From positions 1 through 64,000 of the forward strand of contig CAZUPD010000017.1 of the NCBI GenBank assembly GCA_964621785.1: a DNA stretch of 64,000 bases, in the 5' to 3' direction. Of the stretch, positions 16,620 to 26,035 are shown piece by piece. The position numbers and the translations under genes are program-made. This DNA is from JACKDW01 sp964621785 (lineage in GTDB: Bacteria > Myxococcota_A > Polyangia > Nannocystales > Nannocystaceae). Within the stretch, counting starts at the first letter, position 1. Every line of letters begins with the position of its first letter. The notes under the pieces were generated by a model. The model was not told where the DNA came from, did no database searches, and saw only the letters and a list, made by a program, of their open reading frames with translations.

Positions 16620-18073
16620 CGTGAACCCCCCGATTGTACTGCCCTTTGACCACCGAGGTCCGGCAGCACCACCCCGAGGCGTGCCGCGACGGTGATGCCG
16701 TTGCCAACCCATGCCCCGATACTGGCTTGTAGTGCCGTTTTCTTCCACGATGCAGGCCGCAGGCGCATGTGCCAGTCGACGCGGAACGGGCCGAAGAATC
16801 CGACGACCCGCCCGAGGTCGAGCCCGCGGCCGCTAAAGTGGCTATGCACATATCCCAGGCTGAGCTGGGCGTTGAGTTGGTGGCGCGCCTGTGGTTTGGT
16901 GAGTGGAACATCGATGTCGTACCAGGCTTCGCCGTACCACACACCGAGCAGTCCTCCACCGCGTTGGACCTGGGTCGTTCCCGGCGTGCTCGCCCCGAGA
17001 AAATCGAACCTTGGTCCGGTGTAAATCGTAAACCGCTGACGCTCTGAAAGGTGCCAGCGCAGGCCGAAGGTCAGCGGTAACAACATTGTACGTTCAACGA
17101 CTTCGGTGCGATCGGTGCCGGGCTGATAGGTGTGGCGGCGGATCTGAACCTCGGGTTTGTAGCGGAACTCAGCAGCGCCGAGGTGGGCCGAGCGCGTCGC
17201 AGGCAACACGGGATAGGGCAGCGAGAAGGCTGTGTCGAGGGTCAAGCCGATGGAGAGTTGACGCTCGCGCAGTGCCACCGGGTAGGTGCCCTCGAGGTCA
17301 GGTTGTGGTGCGATCGATTGGGGTCGCGGATCGACATCTTGAAGCGTGCCGAGAAGACCGCCCACATGGCCTGATAGGCGGAGACGACCGCGTTTGCTCG
17401 GCAGCCAGTAGGTCGGGGCAAACTCCATGCGCAGGGCCGCAGGGTTGACTTCGTCGGTCCATGCTCGTCCGGGGAAATCAAGCCCAAGCCCGAGCGTGGC
17501 CGGGCGAATGCGGTCCGATCGGCCAGGTTGGTCTCGACTGACGATCGCAATCAGGCTGCCGAGAACAGCCCCACCCAGGGCCAGCGCCCCCCCACCGACC
17601 AAGATGCCGCCCGGATCCCCGCCGTTGCGGCTGTCGCCGAGTGTGAGTAGTAACAGTGCACCCCCACCGAGCCCGACAACCGCACCTGTCGTAGCGAGCA
17701 GCACGCGGGCGGGGCGTGATCGTACACAGGGATCCGAACCGGGATTGCAGGCGGTAAACCGCGGACGACTCGGGCCTTCGCGGATGTCGGGCGAGACAGG
17801 TTGTGGGCTCGTCGGAACCGTCGATGCTGTGGGTGTAGCGAGTGTTGGGTGCTGGGGAGATGTCGATTCTGCGAGTGTTGGGTGCTGGACAGGTGGCGAC
17901 TGATTCGAGGTGGGACGCGACGACGGCTCGGGGCTGCCGAAAGGTGGCTGCTCTGGTGGAGTCGTGTGTGGAGTCGAGGGATGGCCCGGTGTCGGTTTAT
18001 TCGCGGGGGGCGGTGACGGATCGGGCACGGAAACCGCATACACGGCCAGCCAACAGATTGCGTATTCAATCAT
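16616..18073 (-). CDS. Probable outer-membrane/periplasmic protein with Pro-rich linker
   Basis: 485 residues. A short signal-like N-terminus is followed by a Pro/Ser/Thr-rich linker (about 17-105) and two Gly/Leu-rich membrane-like stretches (about 125-175). The rest is a beta-rich domain whose alternating hydrophobic strands and aromatic girdle residues look like a beta-barrel, ending GVVLPDLGG. The Pro-Ser-Thr linker includes repeats of QHPTLA. Function unknown. The gene lies between a small lipoprotein and a phosphoesterase in one minus-strand cluster, with a 4-bp overlap downstream. Confidence 0.75.
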   Translation of the reverse strand: MIEYAICWLAVYAVSVPDPSPPPANKPTPGHPSTPHTTPPEQPPFGSPEPSSRPTSNQSPPVQHPTLAESTSPQHPTLATPTASTVPTSPQPVSPDIREGPSRPRFTACNPGSDPCVRSRPARVLLATTGAVVGLGGGALLLLTLGDSRNGGDPGGILVGGGALALGGAVLGSLIAIVSRDQPGRSDRIRPATLGLGLDFPGRAWTDEVNPAALRMEFAPTYWLPSKRGRLRLSGHVGGLLGTLQDVDPRPQSIAPQPDLEGTYPVALRERQLSIGLTLDTAFSLPYPVLPATRSAHLGAAEFRYKPEVQIRRHTYQPGTDRTEVVERTMLLPLTFGLRWHLSERQRFTIYTGPRFDFLGASTPGTTQVQRGGGLLGVWYGEAWYDIDVPLTKPQARHQLNAQLSLGYVHSHFSGRGLDLGRVVGFFGPFRVDWHMRLRPASWKKTALQASIGAWVGNGITVAARLGVVLPDLGGQRAVQSGGSR

Positions 18074-18168
18074 ATTTGTCTCGCCGGCCTGCCTCGGGAA
18101 ACGTCACGCGCCCACCATACCCGGTTTACGCGGGCAGATGGGCGCGAGTGGAGCCCTTACGAGCTGTG

Positions 18169-18555
18169 CTATTGCTCAGGTGCGCTGACGGTCGTCGAGA
18201 TGCACTCCTGCACTTCGCGTTGGATCACAACTTCGACGCAGGTCGTGCCTGCGTGGACACCCACCAGCACAAATTCGCGGTCGTTGGGTCCCGGATAGAT
18301 GTCGAGGATCGCAGTGTCTTGACTGCGCAGCTCGACCTCGTAGTACTCGTCGTAGAGATTGGCGTTGCCGCTTTGGGGTTCTGCGAGAACAAGTGCTGCG
18401 ATCCCGACGGGGATTTTGATCTGACTCGGCGAGAGTTGGACCGGCACCGGGGCGGGTGAGCCCAGGGTCAAGTCTGTGTGGACATACCGGGGACTGCAGG
18501 CACTGGCGAGGAGCCCCGAGAGGAGTAGAGCCGAAACACTGCGGACGCGGTTCAT
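18169..18555 (-). CDS. Small lipoprotein, unknown function
   Basis: 128 residues with lipobox L-A-S-A-C (Cys20). The mature part has a beta-rich pattern resembling an Ig-like/BACON-style domain (segments QLSPSQIKIPVG and EFVLVGVHAGTTCVEV), two conserved-looking Cys and a short disordered end. Its ATG overlaps the stop codon of the upstream lipoprotein gene (ATGA), so both are made together. Confidence 0.8.
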   Translation of the reverse strand: MNRVRSVSALLLSGLLASACSPRYVHTDLTLGSPAPVPVQLSPSQIKIPVGIAALVLAEPQSGNANLYDEYYEVELRSQDTAILDIYPGPNDREFVLVGVHAGTTCVEVVIQREVQECISTTVSAPEQ

Positions 18556-19415
18556 GCCGCACCTCCAACAAATCCGGTATCGGTATCCGAATCGGTATCG
18601 GTATCGGTATCCGTATCCGTATCCGTGTCCGTGTCACCCGTGGTGTCCGAATCCGAAGTCGTCTCCGAGTCTGAGGTCGTGGGATTGTCGGCCGCTTCGA
18701 CGATGACAGGTATTTGCTGACTCAAGCTTCCCAAGCTCACGGAAACTATCGTCTGTCCCTCGACCAACCCCTCGAGTAAAACCGTCGCCTGACCTTCGGA
18801 GGAGTTGAAGCGGGCGATGCTCGTGTCTTCGGACATCCATGTATATTCAAGCGAGCCGGCGAGCCAGTTGCGGGCGATGTCGCGGGGGACCACGTGGATG
18901 AGGCGTTCCTCACCCACCTGTATGTACACGGTGTCGAGCGGGAGGGTCAGGGATTCAACGATCTCGAGCTCCGCGGGTTCGACCACGTTGATGTGTTTGA
19001 TGTCGGCGACGGTGGAACCGCCCGTCAGGGCCAGAAGCGCGGCATAGCCGGGCGCGACGGCAGTGAAGCGATCTCCGTTGCGAGCCACGAGCTCGGTCGA
19101 GCTTGGCCGCACAGCCAACATGCCATCTTGTAGGTCGGAGTCGGGGTCGGACTGGTAGTCCATTTCAAACGAACCACCGACCGCGATGGCGCTCGGAAAC
19201 TGTGCTTCGGTGTCTTCGAGGCAAGCGGCGTCACTGCGAAAGGTTTGGAGGCAGCGGTAGATAAAATCGCCATTTCCGAGTTCGCCGGGTTGGGTGTCGC
19301 TCGGGTTGTTACCCAAGTCCGTGCACGAAAGAGTGAAAACAGCAGTGAGCACGGCGAGCGCCGGTCCCCACCGGCAGTGGGACGGGGTAGGTGCCGAGGC
19401 ATTAGGTAAGTTCAT
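18552..19415 (-). CDS. Lipoprotein with Ig-like/Big domain and Ser-Asp/Thr-Asp tail
   Basis: 287 residues; lipobox L-S-C (Cys31). The central part (about 150-240) resembles Big-2 type Ig-like domains (LPLDTVYIQVGEERLIHV). The C-terminal 45 residues are Asp/Thr/Ser repeats encoded by GATACC-type hexamers, so the low-complexity segment is at the end and not after the anchor. First gene of the four-gene minus-strand cluster; the next gene starts inside its stop codon. Confidence 0.8.
   Translation of the reverse strand: MNLPNASAPTPSHCRWGPALAVLTAVFTLSCTDLGNNPSDTQPGELGNGDFIYRCLQTFRSDAACLEDTEAQFPSAIAVGGSFEMDYQSDPDSDLQDGMLAVRPSSTELVARNGDRFTAVAPGYAALLALTGGSTVADIKHINVVEPAELEIVESLTLPLDTVYIQVGEERLIHVVPRDIARNWLAGSLEYTWMSEDTSIARFNSSEGQATVLLEGLVEGQTIVSVSLGSLSQQIPVIVEAADNPTTSDSETTSDSDTTGDTDTDTDTDTDTDTDSDTDTGFVGGAA
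18576..18640. repeat. Degenerate hexamer repeat encoding Asp-Thr/Asp-Ser tail
   Basis: Copies of GGTATCG and GTATCC alternate through the 3' end of the lipoprotein gene. The units match those at the left edge of the window but with more substitutions. Confidence 0.8.
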
Positions 19416-19645
19416 ACCCGCAAATTATCACGGTTGCCGGGGAGGACAAGCGCCGGCTGGAGCGCGCGCCACAGGGGGGAGGCGTCAATTTCCCGGGACA
19501 TAGGGTCGGGCGAGTTTGGTCGCAGTGCGTGTGTTCGGGCCTGACCACAAAGCACTTTGGGACATGTTTGATCAGAAGTTTGTCCGTGATCAATTTGCAC
19601 CTGCATCGCATCCGATCGCGCAGGGATTGTCGCTACCCTGTCGAC
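19416..19645. other. Divergent promoter spacer
   Basis: Between the minus-strand lipoprotein cluster and the GDPD gene. It contains one dispersed palindrome (19596-19605, TGCACCTGCA). No clear promoter consensus was identified by eye. Confidence 0.5.
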
Positions 19646-20587
19646 ATGTCCAACCCGTTTTTGCAGCCGAAAGACAAGCCACTGATCATCGGTCATCGCG
19701 GTGTACCGTTGCTCCACCAAGAAAACACGCTGGCCGGAATTCGACGCGCTTTGGAGTTGGGGATCGACGGTGTCGAGTTCGATGTGATGTGCACCAAGGA
19801 TGGCAAGCTCGTGCTGTTTCACGACAACGACACTGAGCGGCTGACCGGTGTGCAGGGCAAGTTGCAGGACATGACCTGGGATGAACTTTCGAAGCTGCGG
19901 ATCCAAAAGACAATCAACATGGGGGTCGATATCAACGGGCGCGAGATCGTCCTGTCGTATGACCGCGAGGAACCGATCCCGCTGCTCGAAGAGGTGCTTT
20001 CAGAGTTTGGCGGGAAGCTGGCCCTCGAGGTCGAACTCAAACCCCCAACTCCTTCGTGGGAGGGTCGTGGGACCGGTGCCCAAGTCGGAGAAATGATCAC
20101 CCGTCTCGGTGTCGATGATTCGGTGATCGTGGTCTCGTTTGATCTGTTCAAGCTGCACACACTCGAGAAAGCGACGCCTCAGCTGCACTCGGGGATTACC
20201 TACTGCGACGAGTTACTCGATTCGGTCGACAAGTGGGTGCAGCGGATGCCACTGCTGCGCAGGGTGGTTTCCAAGGTCAGCGGCCACACGTCGCCCGAGA
20301 GCGTTCTCAACGCGATTATGGAGGCCAACAAAATCGGCAGGTTGGTCGGCAGTACCGTGATCGGCAGCGAGTGGGTATTGATCGACGAAGACACCATCGA
20401 GAAGTTGCGCGGTCACGGGATCCAGGCAATCGGTGCGTTTACTCTGTTTCCGTTGGATGTCGCCTATGAAAAGCGGTTGCTCAATGACGAGGATACGCTC
20501 GCCGAGTGTGACCGGCTGACGAAGCTCGGCATCGACTGGATCGAAACCGACGACCCGGTGCGGCTGCAAAAACATCTCCACGGTTGA
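19646..20587 (+). CDS. Glycerophosphodiester phosphodiesterase
   Basis: 313 residues from the ATG at 19646; an in-frame start at 19529 would add an Arg/His-rich leader of no family character. It has the GDPD hallmarks IGHRG, ENT, GVEFDVMCTKDGKLVLFHD and the C-terminal WIETDDP. It splits glycerophosphodiesters into glycerol-3-phosphate and an alcohol. No signal peptide is present, so it is likely cytoplasmic. The product glycerol-3-phosphate could feed the GlpD dehydrogenase encoded at 31368, although the two genes are not linked. Confidence 0.92.
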   Translation: MSNPFLQPKDKPLIIGHRGVPLLHQENTLAGIRRALELGIDGVEFDVMCTKDGKLVLFHDNDTERLTGVQGKLQDMTWDELSKLRIQKTINMGVDINGREIVLSYDREEPIPLLEEVLSEFGGKLALEVELKPPTPSWEGRGTGAQVGEMITRLGVDDSVIVVSFDLFKLHTLEKATPQLHSGITYCDELLDSVDKWVQRMPLLRRVVSKVSGHTSPESVLNAIMEANKIGRLVGSTVIGSEWVLIDEDTIEKLRGHGIQAIGAFTLFPLDVAYEKRLLNDEDTLAECDRLTKLGIDWIETDDPVRLQKHLHG

Positions 20588-20618
20588 AGCGATTTCGTAG
20601 CGGCACGAGAAAACCGGG

Positions 20619-20672
20619 CTTGCGAGGCGACGCGAAACAAGATTCCGGCTTGCGAGAAAACGAGCTTGCGAG
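20619..20672. repeat. Three direct copies of CTTGCGAG
   Basis: Copies at 20619-20626, 20649-20656 and 20665-20672, two of them beside GAAAAC. They sit in the 224-bp spacer between the GDPD and histidine kinase genes. Could be binding sites for a regulator or chance. Confidence 0.35.
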
Positions 20673-20811
20673 CACGCCGCATCGCGCATCTGGGCGAACG
20701 ATCAAGCTTCACGCGGTCTTGGCCTCCGGTCCGTTACCGGAGATTCGATCACATGGGGCACGACCCCGGAGTTGATGCGTTAGTGATATCGTCGACGGGG
20801 ATTGCACCTGG

Positions 20812-22470
20812 ATGAGCACTGAGGGACAGGTTGCCATGCCGCTGGAGGGGTTTTTTACTCTCTCGCCGGATCCGTTGTGCCTGTTGTCCTTGTCGGGAAC
20901 GGTCGAACGCGTCAACGGTCGGTTTGCGGAGATGCTCGGGCACCCAGAGGCCCAGCTGGTGGGTCGTCCGCTCACCGAGCTGGTGCACGAACGCGATCGC
21001 AGTCCACTCACGCGGAGGTTGTCGACGCTTGCGCGGTCGTCCGGCCAGGCGACGATTCGCGGGCGCCTGCGCTGTGCCGACGGCTCGCATCGGTGGATCG
21101 ATTGGCTGCTGCGCTCGACCGAAGACTTCGGCGGAAAGATTTTTGCCCTCGCCCGTGACATCACCGAACAAAAACGCTGGGAGGCGATGCTCCGGCGACA
21201 GGCACTCGGTGTATATGAAATTGCCGATCCAACCCTGCTCGGGGCCGAAGACCTCAGCGTCACCGAAACCTTCGACGGTCGCCGGGCAGAAGTCGCGCTG
21301 CATCAAAGCGAGTGGTTGTTGCGGCTTTTTATTGAGCATACACCGGCCGCGGTGGCGATGCTCGACGAGGGTCTACGGTTTTTGCTCGTCAGTCGGCGAT
21401 GGCTCGGTGACTACGGCCTGACCGGCCAGGACATCATCGGGCGTAGTTACTACGATGTGTTCCCCGAGACATCTGAGCGCATGCGGCTGATCCATCGCCG
21501 CTGTCTGCAGGGGAAGGTTGCACGCCGGGCCGAAGATCCATTTCGCCGCAGCGACGGACGCACGGAGTGGCTGCGGTGGGAAATTCACCCGTGGCGCCAT
21601 CTCAACGGGGACCTCGGAGGCATCATCCTGTTCACCGAGCACATCACCGAACGCAAGACGGCCCGCGAGCGGCTCAAGCATTACACCGAGCAGGTCGCCG
21701 CCAAAAACCGTCAACTGGCCGAGGCACTCGACCGCGCCGAGGTTGCCAACCAGGCCAAAAACCAGTTTGTCGCCAACATGAGCCATGAATTGCGGACACC
21801 TCTCAACGCGATCATCGGCTATGCCGAGATGCTCGACGAAGATGCCCGCGACCGCGGGCTGGCCGGCTATTGCGACGATCTCCATGCGATTTTGAAGTCG
21901 TCGAGACATCTGTTGGGCCTGATTGATGACGTGCTCGACCTCAGCCGGGTCGAGTCCGGGCGGATGACGCTGGAGCCCGAGAATTTTGAGGTTGCCGAGC
22001 TAATGAATGAGATTGTCGACACCATGCGGGCTGCGGCCACACGGGGCAACAACCTCATGGACCTCCGTGGTCTCGACGGTGCCGGGGCGATGTATGCCGA
22101 CCGCGCCAAGATCCGTCAGTGCGTTGTTTCACTCGTTGATAATGCATGTAAGTTTACGCGTGACGGTGCGATCGAATTGACGGTGGCCGAGGACTTCCGC
22201 AAGGGTCGCGGCGAATTTGTGCGAATTTCGGTCCGCGATACTGGAATCGGTGTCGGTGCGGACATGCTCGAGGCCCTGTTTGAGCCGTTTACCCAGGTCG
22301 ATTCATCGCCCACCCGGCGTCACGACGGTACCGGCCTCGGGCTCGCGCTCACCCGTCGTCTCACCGAGCTCATGGGCGGCGAAGTTGAAGTCGAGAGCGA
22401 GCCAGGTGTCGGCTCGGTATTTTCGTTGGTTTTGCCGCGATACGCCGAACGCAAGGGAATCTACCGCTAG
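20812..22470 (+). CDS. PAS-PAS sensor histidine kinase
   Basis: 552 residues with two PAS/PAC sensor modules (about 12-120 and 165-285), a short coiled coil, HisKA with phospho-acceptor His325 in NMSHELRTPL and a HATPase_c domain (N box LVDNACKF, G1 DTGIGVG, G2 GTGLGLALT). No membrane helix is visible, so it is probably a cytosolic sensor. No response regulator adjoins it; the partner must be encoded elsewhere. A terminator follows at 22536-22563. Confidence 0.93.
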   Translation: MSTEGQVAMPLEGFFTLSPDPLCLLSLSGTVERVNGRFAEMLGHPEAQLVGRPLTELVHERDRSPLTRRLSTLARSSGQATIRGRLRCADGSHRWIDWLLRSTEDFGGKIFALARDITEQKRWEAMLRRQALGVYEIADPTLLGAEDLSVTETFDGRRAEVALHQSEWLLRLFIEHTPAAVAMLDEGLRFLLVSRRWLGDYGLTGQDIIGRSYYDVFPETSERMRLIHRRCLQGKVARRAEDPFRRSDGRTEWLRWEIHPWRHLNGDLGGIILFTEHITERKTARERLKHYTEQVAAKNRQLAEALDRAEVANQAKNQFVANMSHELRTPLNAIIGYAEMLDEDARDRGLAGYCDDLHAILKSSRHLLGLIDDVLDLSRVESGRMTLEPENFEVAELMNEIVDTMRAAATRGNNLMDLRGLDGAGAMYADRAKIRQCVVSLVDNACKFTRDGAIELTVAEDFRKGRGEFVRISVRDTGIGVGADMLEALFEPFTQVDSSPTRRHDGTGLGLALTRRLTELMGGEVEVESEPGVGSVFSLVLPRYAERKGIYR

Positions 22471-22535
22471 CCCGAACCGGGCGCACACGCTCATGTAGAT
22501 GCACAAGCAAGGGCGGGTTGGTGCACGAGCAAAAA

Positions 22536-22563
22536 GAAAAGGGCGCCAGTTGGCACCCTTTTC
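22536..22563. terminator. Bidirectional intrinsic terminator
   Basis: GAAAAGGGCGCCA pairs with TGGCACCCTTTTC across GT; A-rich sequence on the left and T-rich on the right serve both directions. It lies between the convergent histidine kinase (+) and MYXO-CTERM protein (-) genes. Confidence 0.8.
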
Positions 22564-22588
22564 TGTGGAGGTACAAGTACCCGTTTGT

Positions 22589-24973
22589 TTAGTCGCGGCG
22601 GCGACGAAGACCCAGGAGGCCCAGGAGCGCGAGCGAGTACCACGCGCTATGGTCATTGGTCGTACACCCACAGCCGTCGTCGTCGAGGCAGGTTTCGGGG
22701 TCGGCACCCGCCGAGTCACACATGTCTGTGTCGGAGTCTGACTCGGACTCATTGTCATTGCCCATACAATCTTCGGGGCAGAGATTGTTCTCCTCTTCGA
22801 TGGTCGAGCAGATGCCGTTGCCGCAGACTTGGCACAGGTTGCAGCGCGAGTCGTCGGGGTCGTCGCACTCTTCCATACCCTCGATCACGCCGTCACCACA
22901 GACCGGTCCCTCGTTGCAGTCTTCGGGGCAGTAGGGCTCCTCGCCGACCGAGCACACACCGTTGCCGCAGACGAAGCACATGATGCAGTTGGGGTCGTTG
23001 GGGTCGTCGCACTCTTCGTTGCCCGAAACCTGTCCGTCGCCACAGGATCCGCAGTCTTCGGGACATTCTTCGCCCGGTGAGCAGATGCCGTTGCCACAGA
23101 TGAGGCACATGATGCAGGCGGGGTCGTTGGAGTCGTCGCACTCTTCGCCGGCTTCGACCACATCGTTGCCGCACTCCAAGCAGTCCTCCTCACAGTTTTC
23201 TTCGCCCTCCGAGCAGATCCCGTCGCCACAGATAAAGCAGTCGATGCAGTTGTCGTCGATTGCATCGTCACACATTTCCGGCTCGGTCACGATCCCGTCG
23301 CCGCAAACGGCTTGGTCGACCTCGAGCCAAATGGGTGGCGAACAGGTTTTGTTGCCGGCATGGTCGATCGCACAGAAGCGATAGGCGATGGTATCTGCCA
23401 ACGGGATCACAAACGAGCCACGGTGCATGTACTCACCGATCCACACAGTCGGGACAGGGTCCTCGGTCTCGCCGTTGTCGGACAGGTCGTCAAACTCCAT
23501 CGGGGTCGGTGGGTCCGGCAAGTTGAGTACATACTCGATGTACGGCATGACCCGGCTGCTGCCGTCCAACAACCAGTCGTGGGGTTTGGTCGGGTTTTTG
23601 TTGTCGTGGATCCGGGCGCGGATGCGGACGGTTTCGCCGACCATGGCGGCGGTGAGCACCTCGTAGTTCCCGATGATTGGCGCAGCCATATCGACACCGA
23701 GATCGGCCGTTCCGTTGAGCACAAAGTTGTTGTTAAACGACCCGTGCTGGCCGACCACGATGTCATCGATCAAGTCGCCATCGACATCGGCGAGAGCCGT
23801 CGACGTGATGTGGCTGAGGTCGACCATTTCAAACGGAGGATCGGCGGCCACCAGCTCGGCGCCGTCGTTGCGTAGCAACGTAAAGTTGTCGTTGGGGTTG
23901 TCGAGACCGGCGACGACGATGTCCGGGAGTTGATCGTGGTTGAAGTCGATGATTTGGCCGCGTTGGTGCAGCGCCTGCGTGTTGTTGAGGTTGGACAGGA
24001 ACGAGCTACTCGCCGAAAACGTGGTGTCGGTGTTGTTGAGTAGGACCCGATCGCGTCGGGCGGTGTCGCCGAGCTGGCCACCATCTTGGAGGGTAAAAAG
24101 GTCGAGAAATCCGTCGTTGTCAAAGTCGATCACCGAGAAGTTTGTGCATACACGGAGGTGGACAAAATCGTCTTGTGGGACTTCGGAGAAGGTATTGTCG
24201 TTGTTGACGAACACCCGGTTTTGCGGGAACGCATCAAAGTTCATCATTTCGGTGCCACCACCGTGGGAAGCTGCGACTACATCGAGGTCCAAGTCGTTGT
24301 CGATGTCGACGAAGGAGACCCGCTTGGAGTAGGCGACATGGAATGTCCCGGAGAACATGTCGGTGTTGGTAAAGTTACCCGAACCGTCGTTCTGCCACAG
24401 TTGCAGCACGGCGCCGATATCGTCGACAGCTCCGAGGTCCGACTGGGTACCGTAATCGGACGCGACGATGTCGAGATCGCCGTCGTTGTCGTAGTCGCCG
24501 AGGTCGAGATCGCCGACACGGACCCCACCGGGCAGGCTGCCGCCCGAGGTAAAGTTCCCGCCGCCATCCCCAAATAGAATGTACGAGTTGCCACTCCAAG
24601 TGGCCCCGGCGACGATGTCGATGTTGCCATCGCCGTTGACATCCCCGGTCTTGACCACGCGTACGTTGTCCGCCATTTCAAAGATGCTTCCGTCATCTTC
24701 GGCGAAGAGACCCGTGCCGTCGTTGAGGTAGACGCGGTTGAACTGGGTCGAGCCAGGTGTCCCTTGGTTCTCGTGGGTGTTGTTGACGACGATGAAGTCG
24801 ACATCGCCGTCGCCGTCGAGGTCGGAGAGCTCGACATGGTGCGTCAGGTCGTTGGGATTTGGATCGATGAATGTGCCGTTATCCGTCCACAACGGGGCGG
24901 CGAGGGCCGTGGACGGGACCAAGGCAAGCATCAGAGAAGAACAGAGGAAGGCAGATTTGTATCGGTGAGGCAT
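22589..24973 (-). CDS. FG-GAP/VCBS repeat surface protein with Cys-rich repeats and MYXO-CTERM tail
   Basis: 794 residues. A Sec signal peptide ends near A-L-A-A. Residues about 40-385 are FG-GAP/VCBS beta-propeller repeats with calcium-type loops (DLDGDGDVD, DVNGDGNID, DYDNDGDLD). Residues about 545-745 carry repeated Cys modules of the kind CGDGICSEGEE, related to DUF4215-type eukaryote-like repeats. The C-terminus has a Cys-containing patch, one hydrophobic helix (LALLGLLGL) and RRRR, the MYXO-CTERM signal that in myxobacteria leads to processing by a myxosortase and surface display. Function probably adhesion or a surface scaffold; ligand unknown. Confidence 0.9.
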   Translation of the reverse strand: MPHRYKSAFLCSSLMLALVPSTALAAPLWTDNGTFIDPNPNDLTHHVELSDLDGDGDVDFIVVNNTHENQGTPGSTQFNRVYLNDGTGLFAEDDGSIFEMADNVRVVKTGDVNGDGNIDIVAGATWSGNSYILFGDGGGNFTSGGSLPGGVRVGDLDLGDYDNDGDLDIVASDYGTQSDLGAVDDIGAVLQLWQNDGSGNFTNTDMFSGTFHVAYSKRVSFVDIDNDLDLDVVAASHGGGTEMMNFDAFPQNRVFVNNDNTFSEVPQDDFVHLRVCTNFSVIDFDNDGFLDLFTLQDGGQLGDTARRDRVLLNNTDTTFSASSSFLSNLNNTQALHQRGQIIDFNHDQLPDIVVAGLDNPNDNFTLLRNDGAELVAADPPFEMVDLSHITSTALADVDGDLIDDIVVGQHGSFNNNFVLNGTADLGVDMAAPIIGNYEVLTAAMVGETVRIRARIHDNKNPTKPHDWLLDGSSRVMPYIEYVLNLPDPPTPMEFDDLSDNGETEDPVPTVWIGEYMHRGSFVIPLADTIAYRFCAIDHAGNKTCSPPIWLEVDQAVCGDGIVTEPEMCDDAIDDNCIDCFICGDGICSEGEENCEEDCLECGNDVVEAGEECDDSNDPACIMCLICGNGICSPGEECPEDCGSCGDGQVSGNEECDDPNDPNCIMCFVCGNGVCSVGEEPYCPEDCNEGPVCGDGVIEGMEECDDPDDSRCNLCQVCGNGICSTIEEENNLCPEDCMGNDNESESDSDTDMCDSAGADPETCLDDDGCGCTTNDHSAWYSLALLGLLGLRRRRD

Positions 24974-25468
24974 GGGCGGGAACCTAGCACAAAAGTGGGT
25001 GGTGAAACGTTGCGGGAAGGCCGAGTCAAATGGCCGGATCGCCGGGTGAGAGTGACTTTTTGCGGTGCTTGAAGTCCTCGGAATTCGAGAGAGGCACCGT
25101 CCCGTGCTGCACGCATCTGCGCATCGGTGACACGGCAGTGATCATGCGAGCAGCCACGACCCCAAACGGGGTGCATGTTGGGACAGGTGTGAAGGAAACG
25201 AGGTCACCAATGGGGGAGCGGGCCCCCGTCATCGAAGGCCCGCAACGGCGTCTCACCAAGTCTGTGGATCGCCGAGTACAAAACGGGTGGAGAAAAAATG
25301 AAGCCCCTGCGATCGAGTCTGCGCAGCCGGTTTGCCCGCGTTTCCCGCAGTCAAGCTCGAGTGCGAGTTTTGCTGAGGCAGGCCCCAATTGAATGTATTT
25401 GCAATCAGATGCGAACCGCGGGCGCGGGCAAGGCCCGGTCGCGGGTTTGCAATCGTCAATACCCGGGG
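24974..25468. other. Gene-free spacer
   Basis: No frame here looks coding. It contains a 7-bp inverted repeat, GCGGGCC (25218-25224) with GGCCCGC (25237-25243), and a dispersed palindrome TGTATTTGCA at 25394-25403. Probably holds the promoter of the MYXO-CTERM gene on its left side. Confidence 0.5.
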
Positions 25469-25996
25469 TTACGCATCTCTGCGTTTTTTGGGGCCGACGA
25501 GCGTCCGCAACGTCGCCTTGGCAACGACTTCTCCCGAAGCATCATGTAGATGCACCAAAACCGCGAACTCGGTGCGCTCGGCCGTTTCGGGCACCGGGCT
25601 TTCACACTTCGCAGTGATGGTCCCCCGGGCTTTTTTGAGATAGTCGATCGAGAGACCGGCGACGATAAAACGGGCGTCGTCCGGCATCGAGTAGGCGATC
25701 GCTACGTTGCCGCAGACTTCCGCGAGGTTGACCAACGCAATCGCGTGAATGCAGTGGAGATGGTTCCGCACCGCCCGACGGTCCCGCATCCTGACTTCGG
25801 AATAACCCGCGCGCAGGTCGACGACCCGCGCCTTGATGGTCCCGGTGTAGGGGGCCATCCGCCCGATCAGGCGGCTGAACAGCGCCCGACCCCCTGGGAG
25901 CTGATGCACCCGATCCCACAGGCTTCGCACCGGATTGCCGGGGCCGTTGACAAAGTCGGGGACGGGAAGGAGGCGCGTGGCTCGTGCGGCAGGCAT
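25469..25996 (-). CDS. DUF4442 hotdog-fold thioesterase-like protein
   Basis: 175 residues. The middle segment (about 55-160) matches DUF4442, a hotdog-fold family near the PaaI/YiiD thioesterases: M(A)PYTGTI, NHLHCIHAIALVNLAE, with the Asn-His pair of the active region. It likely hydrolyses an acyl-CoA. 40 bp separates it from the end of the kinase gene upstream on the same strand, so co-transcription is possible. Confidence 0.8.
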   Translation of the reverse strand: MPAARATRLLPVPDFVNGPGNPVRSLWDRVHQLPGGRALFSRLIGRMAPYTGTIKARVVDLRAGYSEVRMRDRRAVRNHLHCIHAIALVNLAEVCGNVAIAYSMPDDARFIVAGLSIDYLKKARGTITAKCESPVPETAERTEFAVLVHLHDASGEVVAKATLRTLVGPKKRRDA

Positions 25997-26035
25997 CGGT
26001 GGCAGCCTACCGCGAACTCGCGTCCGTCGGCTCAG

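Noticed and set aside
25030..25392. 120-codon plus-strand frame before the DUF4442 gene
   Set aside because: No Shine-Dalgarno or family pattern; overlaps a hairpin; composition not coding-like.
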